The notes beneath the pieces are model-generated. The model did not search any database, was not told where the DNA came from, and saw only the letters and a program-made list of their open reading frames with translations. A DNA stretch of 64,000 nt. Source: Ancylostoma caninum (taxonomy: Eukaryota > Nematoda > Chromadorea > Rhabditida > Ancylostomatidae). Positions 1 to 12,289 of this stretch are shown piece by piece. The stretch lies in the NCBI GenBank assembly GCA_037903475.1, contig JBAJFG010000475.1, positions 682,001 to 746,000 of the forward strand, given 5' to 3'. The stretch's first letter is position 1, and each line of letters begins with the position of its first letter. The position numbers and the translations under genes were made by a program.

Positions 1-3000
1 AGATCACCATTATCATCAAAGCTGGTTAAGCAGCTGGTCAAGAGACGCTTCGAGAGAGCTCAATCAGGAGTAGAATGCGATCACACTTGGCAGTTTCCTA
101 AGGGATAACAGTTGGTTCCTTGAGAATCCGAACCCGAAAACAGTTAGAATAGTTGGTTTCTGGAAAGCAATACTGTTCGTCACTTTCAAATTCTATACAC
201 AAAGCAGTTTCCTTTTTTTTTTGACACAGCGTCATTAATTTTACTGTTAGACCCTGTCTTTCTCGGAAGGAAGGAAAACGCATGCATGAAAACAAAATTT
301 CTGGAATGTCCTTCGTTGAGCCTATCTAGTGGAATGTACTCAGAAACAAAGGAAATCAGCAGAAATCAGAAACGCGATGCTGATTCCATGGCGAGAAGGT
401 TCACCGCATAACAGATTAGGGTGATGAGAAACGATCATGAGTCGGAACGGCAGTCTCTTGCCCTCCGTCGAGGTCACGTCTCACCTTCTCGTGTTCACCG
501 TAATGGGTGTCAACCGACGTGCGCTTCTTGCGCATGTGACGTGCGAACTGCGTAATTCGCGCCGTTTCGGGATATGCGCTAATGTCCATGGAATTCGGCG
601 AATGTCTGGCGGTCACAGATCACATACGAACGCGTTACCTCCATTAGGGCTGCCTTCTTCTTATCCCATTAGGGTGTTCTTGTGGTGGCTTAAGAAATGC
701 TGGAATTCCAGGAATTCACATCTGCTAGACGGATGTTTTCACCTGATTTGAACATCCTTACCGACGAAAGGAATGCATTCAAATCTCAGACGACGAAGGC
801 CTCAGCTAAATTAATGTTTAGGTGAAGACAACTTATCATTGATTGTTCAAGAGGAAGCACCCAGGCAAATTTTTGTTCTTGAAGATCCCATTGAATTTCG
901 TTGTTTTCAGGGACGCTAAAATCATAGGCAATAATGAAATAGCATGAAGCATTCCAGAAAGCATAAGATGAAGGCGCTGTTTTCCGTCCGCCAAAAGCAC
1001 AGACGAATGTTCCAGAGATAGGGTATCCCGGCAGAAAACTGATGAATAGAACGTATTCCATACGAAACAGCAGATGCTCTCTGTTAGAGCCATGCGTCGC
1101 ATGCCTGGTGAATAGCGCTAGCCGGCGCGACGTACACCAAAATGTCAATTGAAGCAAAAGAACAAGGATTCCGATAAATACGCACTGTCACACTAATGTC
1201 GTAAAGTACAAAGTGACAGTTCGTTCATCTTTTTCGTGGTGCCATATGAGAAATGGGCAGAAATCGCCATATAAATCATCAACCTTATCTTTCCCTGAAC
1301 AACAACGCATCAGGAACCAAAACACGTTGTGAGGAATAAAAAGACACGTTATTTGTGGATGTGACCGCAGCTGTTCCAGTGGATCACATTCCATCACGGC
1401 GCTAAAACTCGGGTACAGGAAAAATTTTTCTTTTTGCAGGAAACACGGAAAGGTTTTTGGTGTTCTTTCGAGCGACATCGTTGGATCTCTTGATGAAAGG
1501 ATGTAGCAAATGTGACGTGACGTGAAAAGCACGTGAAACGTGACACTAAACATTAAGACATTGAGAGATCCGTATAATTTACGAGAAATATGGATGGGTG
1601 AAATGACGGTGAACTAATGAAGTGCTGCCGTTGGACATCAGTATCTTGCATCGTTGCCTACGACACTCCCTGATTTGCTGTGTTAGTAGAAAAGAAACCA
1701 GAACTTTCAAGTCTCGAGAATTTGACTCATAGGCAGACATTTACCCATTCTCATTGACTATATGAAAATGCCCTTGAATGAGCCCACAAATTAGTGGATC
1801 ATGGGTTTTATAACTTCAATGACGATTCGTTTGCTTTCATATTTGCTCTGTCTACGAAAAGAAGACTAATAAGTGGTTTCGGCTCATTACGCGTCTACTC
1901 ATAATCTTTTTCACAAAGCCAGGCAAATTGCAATGGAATTACGACAATTCCATAGAAACTCACTCCACTGCAACTTTTCTCAACCTCTCCATGTGAAGAC
2001 AACAAAACATGCGTAATGTTCGGCAGCAATTCATTTAGCCTTCTCAAGAATCACCCAATACTCATATCTATTAAACAGGTTACCTCCTGTAAAAGGAACA
2101 CCAAAACAACGTAGAAGGCAGCAAAACTTTAAATAATAAATTTTAACTTTTCTTCGAACAATTACTATTTCAATAAATTATTCGAAGAAAAGAAGCAAAT
2201 TGAGGTGACATAAAAACGAGATGATGTTGGAGGAAGGAATGTAGCTGCACACCAAATTTAGGCAACTATCAAGTTGACATTGGACACGATCTTGTCAACG
2301 CGAAGTCCATCGAATAACTTAACCTTTCAATCTTATTTAATTCCTTCACAAGCCAAATCTCTGAGATGGTATAATGTGAGACTTGATGTTTTGTCGGATC
2401 TAAAGTTTAACCAGTCGATTATTCACTGTACGAAATTCGAAACGAGTCGGTGTTCCAGCTATTAAATTGGTCCAAAAGTCTTGCACCAATATTTGTTTTT
2501 CGATCTAGAAATTCTTTGCCTTGTACTAAAATTATTTGGCGATAGATCTTGGTAAAATGTTCTAATACTTCGCAACTATGAAAATTGGCAGACCAGGATT
2601 TATCCATTAACAATAACGTTATGATTGTTTGAAGAAATCGTTGTGTTGGTGGTGACGTATCGAGAGTTTCGGACCAGTCTGGCATTGCAGTTTAGTGTCG
2701 GTAAATGGGCGGATGAGGCGCGCTGCAAGACCACTCGACCTCTCAGTTGGCGCTCAGCTGATTTGTGCTCATCTTTCGTTCAGATCTCGCCGCCCTTCTG
2801 CGGCAGCGATACTGTGAAACTGTGCACGGAATCCGCCTATCTTTTCGAAAAGGGCAGTACTTGAAGAAATTGACTTTGACGTGATCACACTCGGTTGTAA
2901 TCTGTGTTCAACCATCGATAGCTCAGCGCACTTTACAGCATGTTTGTGGTCTAAGGGCATCCCTAGTCAGTCAAGCGGTAATGTTGGGGAGAAATGTGAC

Positions 3001-3842
3001 ATGGCGATCAATATGCATGATTTCCCTATCATTATCGGTCGTGTTGCCGATTCATTTTGTTTGCTTTTGAATGGCCAAACGCTACGATATGCTATGACTG
3101 AAAAGAAGTCTGGAAAAACTTCTATTTAGCCTTTCTAGCTACAATGGGTGCAGAACCGCGTATAGGCTCACACCTGCATGGACTAGGATGCGTGAACGGA
3201 TATCTAAGCGAAGCCAGGTTAGCAAACCAACATCTACGTCCTTCGCTTCCTAATACAGTGTGTTCTACATGATAATCGATCACTCTAACCACGTTGGTCT
3301 GCCTGGTTAACAGTCTCATGGATCCTAGCCAGGGGTTTATGGACTTGGCGTGCTTGTACAATACGCAGTTAAGCCTTACAAAATAATTCGGGAGATAAAT
3401 ACCATAGAGTTTCAGATGAGGTAACAGAATCAAACACGAAACATTCTAAAAAAGTGTCTAGTCATCAAATGGTTCGTTTCCATTGGCTTGCACAAGTTTA
3501 CCACTGCTACTACTGAAGACACCATTTTCGCACGACTACAAGGGCTGATGTGTGTTTTTCTCCGCTTCTATTGCGTCTACGATTTCTACGTGCTTGCCAT
3601 TTCTATCGCTGTTATCGTTTGTGAAGAAATTCCTTGACACAAAGATACGAATTCTCTGCTGAAACTCCTTGTACAAAGCCATTTGATCCAAATAAGTGAA
3701 ATATTCCGCCGCGAACGATGTGTTGACGTCATAACACGGTAGTTCTCTGGGGTTCTCCACACGACAAGTTCATGGCGATTCCTTGGCGATGCCCCGCCTT
3801 CAGTTCTCGTACGAAAACAGCCGATGACTAACACGAACACCG
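1..3842. other. Upstream intergenic region, no supported gene
   Basis: No recognisable protein or RNA gene was found. Several open frames of about 60-120 codons exist on both strands (for example minus 786-1157, 1188-1553 and 3122-3433). None has a recognisable motif, a start context or neighbouring exons in phase. A short hairpin at 2147-2192 is listed separately. The segment probably contains the upstream control region of the EF-hand gene that starts at 3915. Confidence 0.5.
2147..2192. repeat. Short inverted repeat (hairpin)
   Basis: Two 16-base arms, CTTTTCTTCGAACAAT at 2147-2162 and its near-complement at 2177-2192, match at 15 of 16 positions around a 14-base AT-rich loop. It could be a small structured element or the remnant of a palindromic transposon. 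Function unknown. Confidence 0.6.
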
Positions 3843-3850
3843 TATAAATA
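3843..3850 (+). promoter_or_regulatory. TATA-like box of the EF-hand gene
   Basis: TATAAATA lies about 65 bases upstream of the ATG at 3915. A leader of about 40 bases would fit transcription starting near 3870-3875. This rests on motif and spacing only. The nearby acceptor-like site may instead define the mRNA 5' end by trans-splicing. Confidence 0.4.
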
Positions 3851-3865
3851 CCATCGAAGGGAGGC

Positions 3866-3874
3866 TATTTTCAG
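3866..3874 (+). promoter_or_regulatory. Possible spliced-leader acceptor
   Basis: The sequence TATTTTCAG/A resembles the nematode TTTCAG splice acceptor and lies about 40 bases before the ATG at 3915, with no exon in phase upstream. In nematodes such a site just before a first exon often accepts a trans-spliced leader. This is inference from motif and position. Confidence 0.35.
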
Positions 3875-3914
3875 ACGTCCACGTTTCGGACATCTTAGTA
3901 GCACAGCGCTCAAG

Positions 3915-6334
3915 ATGAAGGCATTTCTACTCGCTGCACTCTGTTACATTTGCTACAGTGCCCCTCTACCGGTTCCTCTAGAGGAGGAGTTCAATCTGCC
4001 TGGATTCAACGCGAAGCAAGAGAATCACGGTGAGGACTTTTGCAAATTTTATCTACGACCATTTTGTTAGGAAAGAAAATGAAAATAGGTAATCGTAGGG
4101 TGCCAGCAGCTGATGGAAATGGGGAGGTGTAAGGTGCAAGGTAGAAGGAGGAGGAGTGTACCTAAGCGCTGATATTACGGTAGAATATTCTAATACTGGT
4201 TCCATTTCGTTGATCTTTCTCGATAACTGGAAGCGAACCGTTTTTGGAGGGCTAAACATGTGAAATTCAGAAAGGAGTCCCTCTATACTCTTCTCCTCTC
4301 ACCCTACAACAGACTCAAAGATAAGCAAACCAATTCGAGCCCTGTTTTCCTTGGTCTTTTTGCAGAGCTGGAGCATAACCAAAGAACGCTGCCTCGCTGA
4401 TATTAGGGCGCAATGCTAATCAAGAGTAAGGAATAACATGAACGAGTGCTGACTTACAGAAAACCACGCCTGAGCATTCACTTTATTATTAGAAAAAACA
4501 ACCAAACCTGAGAATTCACTTTCCCATGTCTCCATTGTTCTCCTCTCCTATCTTGAAGAAGAATATCGGGCTCCAGTCTTCTTGCTCAATCATTCTCACG
4601 TCGTCTTACACTTCCTCTTCCTTTCATGAGAGAGATTTGAACCCTACTCAGGCTCGCTCTACTTTGTATGCGTAGAAATGAGTTCACATCGCGCTACCAT
4701 CGGAATGTCCGCCTTGAACCGTTTAGCGAAGAATAGTTTCGGAATCTGGGACGCCGTCCATTACCATGATTTACAGCATTCCAAGCATTTCAAATTGAAA
4801 AAGTGCGGTGCGCGCAAAATCACACCGCACAGCAACAGGTTTCCCACAGAAAAACGTTGTTGATGTGGTGAAGTTCATCAGCGGGTCGTTAGCGATTTGA
4901 AGAGAACAGTCTCAAATTTGTGCGAAACGGTCATTGCACAAATTTCAGAGGAAAAATTCCTGCGTGTTGACAGCAATAAGGACAAGAAATTGGACTTCAA
5001 TGAGTTCTTACACATGGAGTTGGCATACGTGGAGGCGAAAAGGGAGGAGTTCGACTCTTTGGATAAAGACAGTAAGTTCTCATGGTTTTTTGTGCCGAAA
5101 TGTCAACGAAACTTGAACCTGCCTGTTTACAGAAGACGGCATCGTTACTCAGAAGGAGTACGAAGAGCACTACCATGGAGTGACGAGCAGAAGTGAAGCG
5201 CGACGATCCGAGTACTTTGCCAAAGTCTTCCAGGTAAGCGATGACGCCTGAGGACTTCAGGCCGCAGAAACTTTGCAGTATCCATTGGCCTGATAGGGAA
5301 AACGCCTAAAAAATTTTTCCAGGACTTCGACGAAGATTTCGACATGTCTCTCAACCAGGATGAGATGGAAAGAGTACTTGCTGAGCGATTCCTCGTCAAA
5401 CCTAGAGAGAACTTCCCCAAGCTCTTCTACAGCTTTGACCACGACCACAGCGGAGGCCTTGACCTTACCGGTAAGCTGCGAACATTGGCACTTATTGACA
5501 CCTTCGAAAAAGTGACTAGTTGTGAAGTAGGAATAATACGGGCTATCAGAGAAGGGTCATCAATTGATTGACATTGGCAACCACCAGGGTTCACGGTGGC
5601 GCTAGAAGAGTGAGAAATTCGGGAAAACTTCGCCGTAACACACGATAAAAGCTCTGACATACATTGGTTCGAGTTTCAGTTCCGCTTTTGGCAGAGTTCT
5701 GCGCATTCTTTGCCCGGAAGTCCACTGTCTCTCTTCCGTGGCACTTCTTCTCAGAGTATTTGCTAGTAAACCCCATAGAACTTCAGAATTAACGTAAAGT
5801 ATGCAATGTACATATTCAGAACTGCTCATACAAGAAAAACTTATCGGGTCTTAGTTTTTCGCAGAGTTCCTATATTTCTCCATATCTTCATCATTCCAGC
5901 AAACTTTTTCAGAGTACATGAAGTTCGACGCCGAATTCCCCTTCGACCAGACTGACCCAATCACCGGTGACGTGTCTAAGAAACAGAAGCCAGCCGGACG
6001 GAAAAACTCGAATCGCGGCCCTGCTGTGCCAATTTCAGCTCAGCTCGATGGAAGAGACGCTGAAGCCGTAGCGCAGGTTATGGCTCAAGCGAGCCCCACC
6101 CTTGCGAAGGTAGGGTTGAAGCCTATCCACTCACATCTTTTAACTTCAAAGGGAGACGTGAATCTTTCTCGATTTCAGAACACCGTGCTGCGCAAGGCTG
6201 CTGCACCTAACACCCTTTCTGCCAGGCAGGAAATAGCTCCTGCATCTGGTCCAGGGCTGCATCCCGTCGAGCCGGGACCATCTCGTCCAGCTCTGCCTAT
6301 TAGAAAGATGGTTAAAGCGTCGAAGGCTATTTAA
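3915..6334 (+). CDS. Secreted protein with four EF-hand calcium-binding motifs
   Basis: Six exons with consistent phases: 3915-4029, 4949-5071, 5133-5233, 5323-5470, 5913-6109 and 6179-6334. Exon 1 starts MKAFLLAALCYICYSAPLP, a signal peptide, so the product should enter the secretory pathway. Four canonical loops follow: DSNKDKKLDFNE, DKDKDGIVTQKE (split by an intron), DEDFDMSLNQDE and DHDHSGGLDLTE (its final Glu made across the exon 4/5 junction). Acidic residues fill positions 1, 3, 5, 9 or 12 as needed for Ca2+ binding. The tail is basic and Pro/Ala-rich and has no HDEL-type ER retention signal. Splice sites are TTTCAG-like acceptors with GTRAG donors. The 69-base intron 6110-6178 is in frame and could be retained. 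Intron 1 (919 bases) might hide an extra exon. The role may be extracellular or luminal calcium binding; I do not recognise a named orthologue. Confidence 0.85.
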
Positions 6335-6524
6335 ATTGTCACAGGAACCTCAGCTACAATTGACTTTCTCATGTACATAGTCACCATCTATGCTTTTTCA
6401 TTCATGTTATAGCCTTAAAGCTCTCTGCTTTTCGTGTAGGGCATTCTCTACAGGTATTGTGATCTGTGAATAATTTATTGCTCTCCTCTGCATAGTATTT
6501 ATTATCTCAACTTCCTTTGTACAT

Positions 6525-6574
6525 AATACGAAGCTGTATAAACCGCTCAAATACGAAGCTGTATAAACCGCTCA
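6525..6574. repeat. Perfect 25-bp tandem duplication
   Basis: The 25-base unit that starts AATACGAAGCTGTATAAACC occurs twice head to tail with no mismatch (6525-6549 and 6550-6574), about 190 bases downstream of the EF-hand stop codon. The lack of divergence suggests a recent duplication or an assembly artefact. Confidence 0.85.
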
Positions 6575-8350
6575 TCTCACACTGTGTTCTGGCGTTCAAC
6601 CAAATACGCAATTATACAGGTGGCCCAAAATTACGGAGACATGAGTACAGCGTGTGTTATCCGACTCATCTCGAGTTTCGCCGTTCTGTATCCATCCTAT
6701 CTTTCGTTGTTCACCTGTTCAACAGTTCTTCTAAAACAATGCTCTAGACTGCCAATTTTGGGAATGTCTGAGCTGTTAGTTAACCGTAATTCCATCAGTC
6801 AATTTCGTTGCTTGTGCAGCCGTGGCGCAAATGGTTTGCTGACATGTAAGATCTTGAAAAAGCGTCACTCACCAGTACGTCGAAAAATAGGAGTGGGGAA
6901 CAGAAAAACATCCAAGTGATTGTGAAAGACCACCAACCCTGGTTTTGAAATCCAAGATCAGGTAAGGATACGCCAAAATTCACAGCGCTTTGCGCGTGCC
7001 CATCAAACAAGTCACTATAACCTACTGTATAATCAGAGAAATAGTCAGCAAAGATTCAAGAAGTTAAGTTCATGAGCATAATATACTCCACTCTCCTATC
7101 TAAACACTGAGACAGAAGTGGAAATAGTCGCAACAGAAGTTTTTCGCCCTCGATTTTGCCCTGAAAGTCGTGTCCGCTTCTCTTACCATCCCCAGTGTTC
7201 AGTCACATGGATTTCTATATATCCTTCGAAGGACAAGACGTTATTCTGCTCTCGAAAAATTGTTCACTCAAAACAAACTTTTCCAGAGAAGTGGAATTAT
7301 CTGTGGAGACACTTTTCCGCGCTACCATAGGCGCCTTCTTCAATTTTTTCAGATTTTTTTCGTCGCCATTGGAATTATCCAAAAAAGTGAAGGGAGGAGG
7401 AGGGAAGGGGAGATTCTGTGGATGGGTGAGTGAAGAATATCAGGTTCGAATCTGTAATATTACAAAAACAATTCCGACGCGAACCCCCCCCCCTCTTCAC
7501 TGCTATCGCTTTGCACCTTCAAAACACTTGGAGCAATCTCCTATGGTGCAGTCCCAAAAGCAGCGAGCTTTGAAGCGTGCGCTGTCTCCCATTATCACCC
7601 CTATTGTCAGTGCAAGTAATGCTAAATTTATCGCATGAGTTGATGCGGAATAATGTTACCTTACAAAAAAACCTCCGCGGATAGTTCAGGAATCAAGAGT
7701 TCATTCAGATTAATTCCTAAAATTGCATTGCTGATCTAGTGTTCGATGTTAACCGTGATCAAACAGTCGAGCAACTGGGGTGAGCTTGCGGCTCAAAAAA
7801 GAAAGGAAAAGAAGACGCGAATTGGAATCACAGTCTTTATGATCTTCTTCAACACTTATGGATGTGAGAACGAATGAAAACATGAGAAACAAGAGAGAAG
7901 TTGCATTATTTGGATTTGTTTAATGCTAAGAAAAAGAGGTCATCTGGGAAAATATTAAAAAAACCAATCTGAATATCAAGAGCAGCAAATACATCACACG
8001 CCAGAAATTCCGTTGTAAATATAAAAGCGTCGAAATCGTTCGAATATTGAGATTACCTCTGCAGCAGTTAAAAGTTATGTTAAGGTAGTTATGTTCTATA
8101 TCGCAACGAAATGGTATCGACTAAGATTGATCGGGGTAGAAGTGCACTTAATTGTAGGAGTTGCCATTATTGCATCAGAGTTTGAAAATCTTTCTGCTTG
8201 GTGGGCAAAATGCTTACTACCAGCTGAGTATGTATATAGGTGCCACTTCGTTATCGCTCCCTTGAATAAGTGACAATAGGACTGTTCTTTTAGGAGTGTG
8301 AATGCTCAACCTTTGAATCTTGGCATAGCCAATATTGTTGCCCCAAATAA
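6575..8350. other. Intergenic region with one mariner-end-like motif
   Basis: No gene is supported. At 6614-6640 the sequence TA-CAGGTGGCCCAAAATTACG resembles Tc1/mariner terminal repeats, similar to those at 21988 and 22213 in this window, but I found no inverted partner nearby. Open frames at 7118-7638 overlap each other in all three plus frames and show no family features. Confidence 0.4.
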
Positions 8351-8833
8351 CTCGAGCAATAAACAAGATTGTCACGTTTCTTTATTCCGGCTAACGTTTT
8401 GACGTCGTTTTCTTTCGTCAAAGCCTGGAATGTCAAAACCAAATGTTATATGTACATATATCCTTCTAAATGTGCAATCAGCCCACAGGTGGTAACTCAA
8501 CGTGAAAGTAAATATGAAAAAGAAGATCAGAGGCGCAAAAACCCGCTAATGCTTAACCAGATAGCCGTTTATCCGCGATGTAAAAGTACCGTCGCGTGTA
8601 CGTTACTTCGTTGCTAGGCGGTTATTTAGGTAAGCATTCACGGGTTTCACTCTCTGTTTTCCTTCTTCTTATCTACTCTCATGTTGTGTTATAACTTGTG
8701 GGCCGTTGCGCGTTTGGAAGGATATATTACATTTGGTTTTGACTTTGCAGGCTCTGACGAAAGCGACGACGCCAAAACGTCAGCCGGAATAAAGGACTGT
8801 GACAATCTCGGTTTACTGCTCAACTTACTCGAG
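8351..8833. mobile_element. Palindromic MITE / foldback element
   Basis: The whole 483-bp stretch is one imperfect palindrome. The left arm begins CTCGAGCAATAAACAAGATT and the right arm ends in the complementary CTCGAG at 8828-8833. Diagnostic matching blocks include TTTATTCCGGC, GTCAAAACCAAATG and CGTTTTGNCGTCG, and the arms meet near 8585. There is no coding capacity. Target-site duplication is not clear. This is the structure of a non-autonomous DNA element; the superfamily cannot be assigned. Confidence 0.8.
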
Positions 8834-10087
8834 ACGAATAAAAACTGTTAGATTTTTTTAGCAGCAGCACTGCTACTTGTGTCTATTACTTTTCCAAGGT
8901 TCAAATACTCACGTGTATGAAATATCCATATAACTTTCTTATACTCTTATCAAATATTTTGAATTGTTCAGTATACAGTCGAATTCAACATTTATCTCTG
9001 GCGGTCTATTTTAGTTGTCCACACTTCTCCTCTTGAACAGTTACTTTCCTTGGAATTATGTCCGAATGTACCAGCGACATCATCAGTCAAGCGCAATTTC
9101 TTTTAGTGCAGCCGATCCTGCCAGACAGGATTCTTCAACTTTTCTCGGCATTCTGTTGTGCCAATAAAAATAACATTTTTACTACCATACGAAGACTTAA
9201 CCCACTGTTGCTAGCATGAGCATGTATTGTGCCGGCCCAACTATGTAAGCTTCAACGGATCTTTGTGACATAATTGCACTGTGTGGTTGAATTGGGAAAG
9301 TATGTGATGCATCCCTACATTTCATGTAATTTTAGTTTAAAACTAAGCACTGTGTTTAATTGATTTTAAATGTTCCTGACACCGTTCGCACCAGACTTGG
9401 CTGCAGAGATTACTTGTCAGTTCAAAGCTAAAAAATTTTCTCATCGTTTGTGACCAGTGGCGCCTGAGCGGCGTCGTTCCACCTAAAACAGCAAGAACTG
9501 ACGGTCGAATAGCCTTGGCGAGTGGCTGCCTCGACGTCCAATTACGGCGACTTTTTCGTTGTTATTTATCTGTGAAAGTAAACCGATAGAAAGAACATCG
9601 TTCGAAAAGCGTGACTTCATATTTTGGTCCACTAATTAGTTTTCCACGTGATTGGAGTCCTCATTACGATGTGGTGCGGCGAATCCGTGCGCGTATAGTG
9701 ACGGATAGCTCTAAATCTGCGGGTGATCAGCTGATAGCATCAGTGTTCGCACAGCCACGTGTCATTCCTTCAAGTTCCCCTATTTTGGTTAAAAGCCAGA
9801 AAGTTTTGCACAAAATAGTGAAAAAAGGAGAAATTATGATAAAGAAAAGGAATTATGATGGTCCTTTACATTGACATGCACATATGAGATCCACTAACTT
9901 GATTTTGTAACTAAGGCCGAGGAGGTTTACATAATTACGAAAAATATTACAAATGATATCAATATAGTAATACAAATGTATAAACAGAAGGCAAGTCACA
10001 CCTGAATAATAATGCATAGTACAGAGTATATATAATAAAAGTCTTGACTGTGTTCTCACACTGAGCGGCCGGTTACCACAACTCTCA
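8834..10087. other. Intergenic sequence upstream of the LINE
   Basis: AT-rich sequence with no supported gene. The part from about 9400 to 10087 may be the 5' untranslated region of the LINE whose open frame starts at 10088; an 87-codon frame at 9611-9874 lies in it. No terminal motif marks the LINE 5' end. Confidence 0.35.
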
Positions 10088-11839
10088 ATGAATACTCAAG
10101 TTCAAGCATCCTACCGCACAAGTGCTAAAGAGTCTATCGCTTCAATGGCTTCTGCGTCACCATCTCAACCACAGAGCGAAGAAGTCCTGCGTAGGTTGAA
10201 GTCTATTCTGCAAGATAGAGCTCCAGAGGCGCTTCCTCTTCTAGATGAACTAGTTCTTTTGCTTTCGCCTACCCCAAAAGAAATAGTTGAGGAAGAAAAA
10301 CGATCGCGCTCTGTGGTTATTGCAGGTTTAGCTGAAGCTGAAAGTGGCTTGCCTTCTTTTCAGCGGCAGCTTCATACTGAGACTTCCGTGCATGAGATTT
10401 TGAACACTTTGCAAATCGAAGCCCGGCCAGTGGAAATTTACCGTATGGGCAATCCTTCCACTGGGAGGGCTCGTCTTGTAAAAGTAGTGTTTGCTTCACA
10501 ACGTTCCTATTTCGAGATTCTCAAGAAAGCCAGAAACTTGCGTCAACACGCACAATTCAAATCTATATATGTGAGACGATCGATGACTGAGGCGGAAAGA
10601 TTGAAGGAGAAAGAACTAAGAAAAGAAGCCCGCACTCGCAACTCAACAGAATGCAATGGTGAAAAAGTATATGTGGTTTATCGTGGCATGGTTGTTAAGG
10701 CTTGTGATATCCCTAATCACTTTCCATCACCACCATTCCAAAAAAAACTAAGTAAGCATCATTCCCCTGGTATTAACTGTGTATTGTTAAATGCTAGGAG
10801 TTTACGTAATAAGATCACTGAACTTCACTGTTGTATTTCATCTCTTAAGCCCTCTCTTGTATTTGTAACGGAAACATGGCTAAACGACACTATTAATGAC
10901 TCTGAAATCATTGGAGAACTTCCCTACTCTATTATACGAACTGATCGAAAGAGGCGTAAAGGGGGTGGGGCGTGTATACTGATCCACAATGCGCTAACCT
11001 TTGACCACAGTCGAATCAATCATGACTTGCATAGCGATTTAGTATGTATTGACTGCTTTTCTGATACGATGATACCCCACAGATTCATCCTTATATATCG
11101 ACCTCCAGACAGTACCATAGCTAAAGATGAACAGCTTATTGAAGTTCTTTCTGAACTTTGCGCTGAGTCCCAGAATGTTGTAATACTCGGTGACTTGAAC
11201 CTGAATGGAATCAATTGGTCTTCTACCTACTATCCGAGACAGCACTCTAATTTTGGTACATTTTTCGAAAGTCTCGGTCTTAAACAACAAGTACAATTTT
11301 CTACACGTATGGATATGACTCTCGACGTTATCCTATGTGAAGATGAAAGTGTATCTCAAATCGAGAAACATGCACCATTGGGAAACTCAGATCATGTAAT
11401 TTTATCTTTCAAATATGAGTTATCTATGAGATCTGCTCCTCAACTGACATATCGTGATTTCCGTTCTGCAGATTTTGAATCTATCAAACTGGTTCTCCGA
11501 GTCATTGACTGGTTCAAAGTCTTCGACGGCTATTCTTCCATAGACGATGTATATGATCGATTTTTGAATGTACTGTATCCACTGATTGACACATATGTTC
11601 CAGTCAAAAGTGTACGCAAATCAAATATCCAGTACCCTGTCCACATCAGAAACCTAATGCAACTGAAAATGAGGCTTTTCAACACATTACGCGACCCATT
11701 ACATAACGAAGAATACAGAAATGGGTGCAAGAATCTAAATTATCACTTGAAACGTTTTCTTAGATACAGAGAAAGAAAACTAGCGAAATCCAGGAATATG
11801 AAGGAACTTTTTTCGTATATTAAAGGCAGCAGGAGCTGA
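10088..11839 (+). pseudogene. LINE ORF, 5' part: ORF1-like region plus endonuclease
   Basis: Open for 583 codons. Residues about 70-215 (from RSVVIAGLAEAE, through RMGNPSTGRARLVKVVF, to RRSMTEAERLKEKELR) resemble ORF1-type RNA-binding proteins of LINEs. From about residue 229 the endonuclease/exonuclease/phosphatase fold begins: NARSLRNKI, TETWLND (catalytic Glu, near 260), GDLNLNGINW (near 366) and GNSDH (near 431). This domain nicks target DNA to prime reverse transcription. The frame then reads FSYIK before entering the inserted MITE, so the last codons and stop (11837-11839) belong to the insertion. Having the ORF1-like part in the same frame as the endonuclease is unusual, because CR1 elements usually carry two ORFs. 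Confidence 0.85.
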
Positions 11840-12285
11840 AATGCTCGACTGCGAGCTGAGCTGTGGGTGATGAAGTACAGACTCAGCACATCATAAATGT
11901 GAAACGAACACAGACAATGATGGCTTACCTGCAGAGAAAATGGATCATTCGTCGCGAACACGCCTGGCCGTGTTCGCGCGCGGACGAGTTTTCCCCGGCG
12001 CAAAGCCATTGCGGTGCGTGGTTTGGCGCCAACGGAAAACGAAATGCATTCAATTCAGAGGGTTTCATGGCGAGACTCGGCCAAAACCACGCGCCGCAGT
12101 GGCTTTCGCGTCGGGGAAAACTCGTCCGCGCACGAACACGGCCAGGCGTATTCGCGACGAATGTTCCATTTTCTCTGCAGGTAAGCCAACATTGTCTGTG
12201 TTCGTTTCACATTTATGATCTGCTGAGTCTGTACTTCGCCACCCGCAGCTCAGCTCAGAGTCGAGAATTTCAGCTCCTGCTGCCT
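11824..12285. mobile_element. 462-bp palindromic MITE inserted in the LINE
   Basis: The ends are perfect inverted repeats: AGGCAGCAGGAGCTGAAAT at 11824 and its complement ending at 12285. The arms continue matching at roughly 90% for about 215 bases each, so almost the whole element folds on itself. TTAA flanks both sides (11820-11823 and 12286-12289), which fits a piggyBac-type duplication. Because the next bases are also complementary, a TA duplication is equally possible. There is no transposase. Removing element plus one TTAA joins TAT-ATT-AA to G-CAG-AGA and restores the LINE frame (YIK/QRTNTKCC). Apparent open frames across it, such as 11863-12381, are by-products of the palindrome. Confidence 0.9.
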
Positions 12286-12289
12286 TTAA

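Noticed and set aside
437..751. 104-codon plus-strand frame near the left edge
   Set aside because: A minus-strand frame overlaps it; there is no motif, and composition follows the local DNA.
3122..3433. 103-codon minus-strand frame
   Set aside because: It contains GRRCWFANLASLRYPFTHPS, which looks protein-like, but there is no family match that I know and no splice partner; possibly an old repeat.
4365..4400. Possible extra exon of the EF-hand gene after TTTTTGCAG
   Set aside because: It gives ELEHNQRTLPR in the right phase but meets TGA with no donor before it, and exon 1 joins directly to 4949 in phase.
7444..7454. GGTTCGAATCT, similar to a tRNA B-box
   Set aside because: No A-box or foldable acceptor stem at the required distance.
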